From NCBI GenBank assembly GCA_029718625.1, contig JAINUF010000034.1:447265-511264 (forward strand): a stretch of DNA of 64,000 nucleotides. Direction: 5' to 3'. The notes under the pieces are model-generated. The model saw only the letters and a list, made by a program, of their open reading frames with translations. It made no database searches and was not told where the DNA came from. Source of the stretch: Synaphobranchus kaupii. Its lineage: Eukaryota > Chordata > Actinopteri > Anguilliformes > Synaphobranchidae. Each line of letters starts with the position of its first letter. Positions within the stretch are counted from its first letter, which is position 1. Of the stretch, positions 57,650 through 64,000 are shown piece by piece. The translations under genes were made by a program, and so were the position numbers.

Positions 57650-58370
57650 TGCAAAAAAGCTGAAATGGGAGTAAAACTATTATAATAGGAACTGAAATTG
57701 AAGTGAAACTGAATCATAATAGGAACTAAAATAGGAATAAAACAGGATTATAATAGGCACTGAAATGTGAGTAGAACAGAATTATAATAGGCACTGAAAT
57801 TTGAGTAAAACAGAATTATAATAGGCACTGAAATGTGAGTAAAACAGAATTATAATAGGCACTGAAATGTGAGTAAAACAGAATTATAATAGGCACTGAA
57901 ATGTGAGTAAAACAGAATTATAATAGGCACTGAAATGTGAGTACAATAGAATTATAATGGGCACTGGAATGTGAGTAGAACATAATTATAATGGGCACTG
58001 GAATGTGAGTAGAACATAATTATAATGGGCACTGAAATGTGAGTACAATATAATTATAATAGGCACTGAAATTGGAGTAGAACATAATTATAATGGGCGC
58101 TGGAATGGGAGTAAAACAGAATTATAATGGACACTGGAATGTGAGTAGAACAAAATTATAATAGGCACTGAAATGTGAGTAAAACAGAATTATAATAGTC
58201 ACTGAAATGTGAGTAGAACAGAAATATAATGGGCACTGAAATTTGAGTACAACAGAATAATAATGGGCACTGACATGTGAGTAGAACATAATTATAACAG
58301 GAATTGAAATTGAAGTGAATCGGAATTATAATCAGAACTGAAATTGAAGTGAAACAGAATTATAAACTAC
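57650..58370. repeat. 34-bp minisatellite (about 20 units)
   Basis: The unit GAATTATAATAGGCACTGAA, ATGTGAGTAAAACA repeats, diverging to AGGAACTGAAATTGAAGTGA forms at both edges and to TAATGGGCACTGGAATG forms in the middle. Confidence 0.93.
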
Positions 58371-58734
58371 AGAAAGGAAGGAGTAAGACAGAACAGTCTG
58401 TGATCAAATGTGCAGGAACAAGACAGAATGACAGAATTCAATGATTGATCCCCACCGCAATTTAATAAACATTTTACTCATTTTACTCAACAGGAAATCG
58501 TGTCATTCTGTCATTTTTCAGGAAGTGAATTGGGTGATACGTGTCTCTCATGAGCCGGGGAAAGCCGTCTGCACCTCACACAATGCCCGACCAAAAGGCC
58601 TCCAGCAGTCAGACAGAGATCCTGAGTCTGCACCACTTCTGTTCCGGTGGGGAAAAGCCAAGCATTCATTTCACCAGGAACACTGGCTCCTTCTTAATTT
58701 TTCAAGCTCTAACGGTAAAGGTGGGTGTTAACAA

Positions 58735-58900
58735 TTAGCGTTCCTTTGATTAGAATTTAATAACTATGAAGTGTCATAATTAAACTTCCATCAATCACGG
58801 ACCGCTGCCATTAGCAAATGCATAACTCATTATGCAAATTAATAAGTAATATTCTCATTAATAATTTCACAATTAACAATTTTTCAAGCCCCGGTGAGCA
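58735..58900. other. candidate conserved enhancer-like segment
   Basis: This dense AT-rich segment has several TAAT/ATTA homeodomain words, AACTCATTATGCAAATTAAT (a POU octamer ATGCAAAT next to TAAT), CATCAATCAC and TCATTAATAATTTCAC. It is free of simple repeats. Regulatory function is inferred from motif content only. Confidence 0.35.
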
Positions 58901-60464
58901 AAAAAAAGGAGCCTTTTGCGGTACAGCTTGAACGGACTGTGTCCCTCCGGAGGCATTGATTACCCTGCAATGGTAAACCTGTGTGGCGACAGGTATGTGG
59001 GTGTGGTGAAGGAATTTGTCAAATGATATAGCTGGACAGACAGAACACAGTGCGAGACTGATTCACTGCAGCCACAAACTGCTACTCCCGAAATGAATAT
59101 GCAGGTCCACAGTCGTTTCATTATGACAGAATAGGGGTGTGGGAGGAGGATGAGGGGGGAGTGGGGAGGTAATGGCTGCTGGGTGTTGAGCCTTAAGAAT
59201 TTGTGCTCACATTGAGCTAGATTGGAAAATGTCTAATAAATCCTGGGGAAAGCCCTCTTCCACAAAATAGTTTTTTTTTTTCCAAAGCTGTCATTTAATC
59301 TGGCAGCTCACCAATCAACTGTACATGAATAGCCTTCACGCAACGCCGTGTTAACATTGAAGCAGCATTGTGACAACATAAGGGTGACAAATATACCACA
59401 GCATAACTCAGCAAATGGGAGAAGGAGCGCTAGATGTGGGTGGAATGGTGTGGGTTGCTAACATATAGTCACCAAAAACAAAATGCTTTATTCTGTAATG
59501 GGAAAATAATTCTTCAAAATAACTAGACTATTTTTTGAAAACTACAATCGTTACAAAGTTATTTTTTAAAAAAGTTGAAAAATGAAAAATGTAATGTGCA
59601 TGAGATTGTTAGAGAGTTGAAAGAAAGTGAAGGAAAATATATCAATATGAAATAAATACAACAGCAAGTGCTTCTTTAATGTAAACTGCTTATGGCTGAT
59701 ATGGTTCAATACGCATTGATTAGAAATGCTCTTCCCAAGTGCCGGCTGACTTACACACAGCAATTCTTAGAACTCTTGTTTTGTTTCATCTCATATTTTG
59801 AGTAAATTCTTTTGTTAAAAGACAATTTATTGGGAGGTGGCATGGAGGCTCTGGCCAGCCCGTGGCTTCACGCGTTTACCTGGAAATTTTCGAAACAGCC
59901 AATTTTTCTCTGCCGCGATTTCTCTCTTTCTTTCTCCCTTCTTCTTTTTATTTCTTGCTCTTGAAACTCTGGTAATAGCCCACAGAGCAATTCCAGAGAG
60001 GAGGGATGGCTCGGCATTGTTTCTCTCCATCTCACCCCAGTTTAGTGCACTGAGAGACAGAGAAAGAGAGGGGGAGAGAGAAATACAAAGAGGGAAAAGA
60101 GAGAGAGAGATACACAGTGAAATGGAAAGAGAGAGACAGAGAGAATTAAAAAGAAAAGGGCGGGATGGAGGAAAAAAAGAAACCGCACGAGAGAGAACAT
60201 TCTGAAGGACTTTTTCGGAGGGGTCAGCGTAGCAGCTCCCTGTCTTCTCCCCAGGCCTTAGAATCCTTTGATTATGAAGAGGCCACTCTTCATTAAAAAC
60301 CTATCTGAGGTCAAAGTTCAAAATGGGTTCTGTTGCAATCTCTACAGACATAGCTGTGCGCATCAGGAGTTCTCAAAACAGGAAGCTGTGTGTTATTTTG
60401 CTCTGTAGAGTACTCTGTCTGTGGCACAGTACCATGGGGTTCAATGTACTGCCTGAAGAATATT

Positions 60465-60780
60465 CATCAAGCTGTATGTACTGTATGTAGAAGTTGTATG
60501 TACTGTATGTAGAAGTTGCATGTACTGTATGTAGAAGTTGTATGTACTGTATGTAGAAGTTGTATGTACTGTATGTAGAAGTTGTATGTACTGTATGTAG
60601 AAGTAGTATGTACTGTATGTAGAAGTTGTATGTACTGTATGTAGAAGTAGTATGTACTGTATGTAGAAGTAGTATGTACTGTATGTAGAAGTTGTATGTA
60701 CTGTATGTAGAAGTAGTATGTACTGTATGTAGAAGTTGTATGTACTGTATGTAGAAGTAGTATGTACTGTATGTAGAAGA
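60465..60780. repeat. 22-bp minisatellite (about 14 units)
   Basis: The unit AAGTTGTATGTACTGTATGT plus AG repeats with a T/A variant (AAGTTG or AAGTAG). TACTGTA and similar short palindromes occur in each unit. Confidence 0.95.
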
Positions 60781-61293
60781 CCTCTACTCAAAAATCATCA
60801 TTTGCAAAGGCCCTCAGAATAATTGGTGTCAACCTGTATTTCACGTGTCAAAACAAAGTCTTTCATCTGTATCTGAAAAATATCGTTTGAAGTTATGTCA
60901 CTGCCATATAATTGAAAAACAAAACACCTGTGTTGGCATCATAGCTATTGTTTTGTCAGTATTTCTGAAGCCACGATGATATTTAAGATAAAAGTGAAGG
61001 TTTGGAGTCTTGTTTTAGTTTTACCTGAACTGCAGCCTCCGCTAAACTTTATTAATCCATTCTCTAGAGGGGGGAGAATGGACCGGTGATAGAGCTGGAT
61101 GACATTATTGTTTGGAGTGGGGTTCTGTATGCTTTCTTTGTAATGGACTAAAATATTACATGTGACTCATTATAAATTAGATCAATATATTATTCTAAAG
61201 GTGAGGACCAACATTACTATTTGGCTCCCGAATTCTCCTTTAATTCCACATACAAAAGTGGCACTTGCAGATATAGGGTACAAATTACACTTT

Positions 61294-61469
61294 GGGCCTG
61301 ATTTACTAAGACCTTTAGCAGGTGCAAAAACGTTTAGCACACACAAAATGAATAACACAACCCAATGATTGTTGCAAAACAACTAACATGGCCAATCATT
61401 TGTCATGTTTTTGGTTTTGCATGTGCTAAAAGGTTTCGCACACGCTAAAGGCCTTAGCAAATCAGGCCC
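61294..61469. mobile_element. MITE (about 176 bp)
   Basis: Left end GGGCCTGATTTACTAAGACC and TTTAGCAGG; right end GCTAAAGGCCTTAGCAAATC and AGGCCC. The flanks are TTT on both sides (61291-61293, 61470-61472), a possible 3-bp duplication in Harbinger style. The centre has a second pairing (GTTTAGCACAC with GTTTCGCACACGC). Confidence 0.75.
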
Positions 61470-61472
61470 TTT

Positions 61473-62386
61473 GTGTATAACATACATGATAGTCGTATGT
61501 GCCAAATGGGGTAGTAATGTGATGTTATAGCTGTACAAGGTAGGAATTACACGTAGTATTTACTATATGCAGCATGAATGGCATGTTGTATGTATGTTGT
61601 ATGGTACAAATGACATGTTGTATGCGTTTTATGTGGTACGTATAAATTGTTGTATGCAACTGCATAGCTGTAAGACTGCTGCCTCTGGAACGTGTCCTTT
61701 GTTGAGCAGAAGTCATCCATTCTTGGCCATTAATAATTAATATGAATTACCCCGCTCCGTGGCAACTCTTTCAGTCAATGGCAAATAAGTGCTGACCCTG
61801 CCCGTGGCTGGTAACATGAAAAGCCATTACTATGGAGATTAAACACGGTACAGCTCCCCCACATGCCTCTGCGGGCTCCATATGGGGAATGAAGTTCGTC
61901 ATCTTTGCATATGCAGGAATAAAGACGGCTCGCATTGTCGCAGAAAAAAAAAAAAAACTGCAAACAAAAAGGAGATTAGTGCAGCTTTGGACACGTTGAG
62001 AGATTTATTTCCGTTTCTGCCTCCTCTCCTCTGCCTCTCTGTCTGTCTATCCCCTTCTTTCATGTCCAGGACTCATGTTTCAAGCACATGTTTTTTATGG
62101 ATGGGGGGGGGGGGGGGGGGGGGGGGGCAGCTTTCTTGTGAAATAAGCAGCATATTGGTATGGTTACAATAATTTATGTTGGCAATGGCAAAGGATGAAT
62201 TCTAAATTTGAACAATATGGCACACTCTTTGTATTGCATCAACACATTGTATGTGTGTTTTTTTTCTGTGTGTGTGTGTGTGTGTTTCTTTCTTTCTCTC
62301 TCTTCTCTGTTTTTCTGTGTGTGTGTGTGTGTCTGTGTGTGTTTTGTCTCTCTCTCACTCTGTGTGTGTGGTTTTGTCTCTCTCTC

Positions 62387-62427
<41 letters not shown>

Positions 62428-63528
62428 AGAGTGTGTATGTGCGTGTGAAATGCCCTGGTGCTGGAGATATGATTGTTTGTTTGTGTTAAGTACCATTCTT
62501 CCCTTGAGAGAACATAAAATACAGACTGAAAAATCAATGCGGCTCTCTGCTGCACTGGAATAGATTCATAAATTGTCTGGACAAAATTAATATGTATATA
62601 ATCATTGAGTATGGGTGAGCACCACCTTAGTCAGAGCTTCTTTCTTTGATGAAGCCCCCCCACCCCCCCTCATTTTGGCTGTATTGATATAAAAGTACAC
62701 AGGGTTGCCCAGACTGCAAACATAGATTGTGGACATTCAATTTCCTTGGATTGCATCAGATAAAACACAGGGGAAGTTCTATAGCTGATTGAAAATGAAA
62801 CCCATGGTTACTCTTGTTTGGTCATAGGGCAAGTGCTCATTCTTTTAAAGACTGGTTTATGCTTCCTACTTCTTTATTACTTCCTTTCTTCCTTTTTACA
62901 TAGACAAATGTTCAGTGTCAGTTCAATCTAAAATATACTCATGTACTAAAATATACCCATGTACCAGGTACTTTTATGCAAAACTTTTTTGACCCCTCCT
63001 CCCATTGATGATGCAAGTTGGGTTTGCCACAAGTATTTTATACAAGATTGCATTACAGCCAACAGTGTCTAAGAAATGCTGATGTTTCCAGAAAAATTTT
63101 CCAGTTGATTTTTCTGATCTCTTCAAACCATACATAAACATCAGTGTGTATCAGTTTGTGCATGTTGCTGATTGTGTAGAAGTTCGTTCCTTCATTTGAT
63201 CCAATCATAGCCAACAATGCATGCATTCAATCAATCCACATGTCATGTGTGCTGGAAGGCACTGATGTCATGTACTGTAAAGTGACATCATCATCTGCTC
63301 AATCAAAAGAAACCTTGAATGGCACATACAGGAGCATGAGCTGCCCAGAGCGGCCCTAAGCCTCACAGTGAATAGTCAAATGGCCGCCATGTTTGGTTCA
63401 GGTGCGTTTTGAAGTGGAGAGAGAGGGGGAGGAGCAAAGGGCAGTCCAGCCAACCCCGCTGCGGCTTGGGGATCTAAGAAGCAAGCATGCTGGGCAGTGG
63501 AGGGGTAAGTGAAGTGGGGGGTTCAGAC

Positions 63529-63561
<33 letters not shown>

Positions 63562-64000
63562 AATGTGGATGGAAGAGTTGGGCCGATGGCGGCGAATCTC
63601 GAGTCATGGCAGGAGTCTCCACCACAGAGATCCGGGCCCTGGATCTGCAGCAGCAAAGCTGCTGGACTGTCTATCTGGTATCACCACACGGGGCAGGTAT
63701 TACCGTGAGCCGCGATGCATGTCACTGATTTTACCTGTTTTTCTTTACGCTTTTAAGCGTGAAATCTTAACTGTCAAATACTTTTCTCCATGCGCCCCCC
63801 CCCCCCTTCTCTCTCTTACATTTCCATTTTCTTCCCAGCCTATATCTTCTCTCACTCGTTCACTTTCTCTCTCTCTCTCTTATCTTATTCCGTACCATCT
63901 GTTGGATTTAATTGATATTTTAAAAAGTTGTCCTTGCCCGATCTCTTGGTGTTTGAAGACAGTTCTCACCCTCTAGCTTTCTTTCTCTTCCTTTGTCCTC
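61473..64000. other. intergenic to window end, no gene supported
   Basis: It contains short TGTATGTTGTATG repeats (61580-61650), a 25-nt G run (62103-62127), a GT/CT compound microsatellite (62262-62423) and a (CT)n at about 63531-63559. The rest is unique-looking. The ORF at 63487-63976 runs through the CT repeat and has no family resemblance. Confidence 0.4.

Noticed and set aside
63487..63976. Possible first exon of a downstream gene (ATG with purine-rich lead)
   Set aside because: The frame passes through a (CT)n microsatellite and shows no conserved sequence or clear donor.

Overview
The window is vertebrate nuclear DNA, almost certainly from a ray-finned fish. It has one widely spaced multi-exon gene with GT-AG introns, very abundant (CA)n/(GT)n and (CT)n microsatellites, tRNA-derived SINEs with a fish-type 3' tail, a Tc1-like transposon, a Harbinger-like element and several palindromic MITEs. 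Nothing looks prokaryotic, viral or plasmid-like. The species cannot be named from the sequence.

The only protein-coding host gene I can support is stim2 (stromal interaction molecule 2, an ER calcium sensor for store-operated calcium entry) on the + strand. Ten exons between 13717 and 31343 join with matching phases into one 613-codon reading frame. It runs from just after the EF-hand, through the SAM domain, transmembrane helix, CC1 and SOAR/CAD, to a lysine-rich C-terminus and stop. A 3' UTR of about 1.1 kb follows, with poly(A) signals at 32273 and 32402. Exons for the signal peptide and EF-hand were not found and should lie to the left of base 1. Positions 1-13716 are therefore read as the preceding intron, and 32.4-64 kb as downstream intergenic DNA.

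Mobile elements fill much of the gene's introns. The upstream intron holds two 97x-bp TTAA-flanked copies (1280-2250, 4503-5475) that carry a short acidic ORF ending in a splice-donor-like site, plus a SINE at 6113. The SAM-region intron holds a MITE (16016-16376) and a nearly complete Tc1-like element (16448-18082) with a broken transposase. The next large intron holds a TAA-flanked Harbinger-like element (19501-21342) with a Myb-like ORF remnant. The intron before the serine/proline-rich tail holds another TTAA-flanked element (27649-28925). Two introns carry large minisatellites. One of them (23934 to about 24690) is an amplification of the exon-intron boundary itself, repeating the 5' splice site about nine times.

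Downstream, 36.4-39.5 kb is a dense patch of SINE and MITE insertions, including nested ones. From about 45 kb to the end there are no recognisable genes. This part has minisatellites (36-, 34- and 22-bp units), long CA tracts, and several complex, repeat-poor, AT-rich segments that look like candidate conserved non-coding elements. I did not find a convincing undescribed biological system. The most unusual observations are the splice-donor minisatellite, the TTAA elements with a captured or residual exon, and a perfect 22-bp hairpin at 45157.
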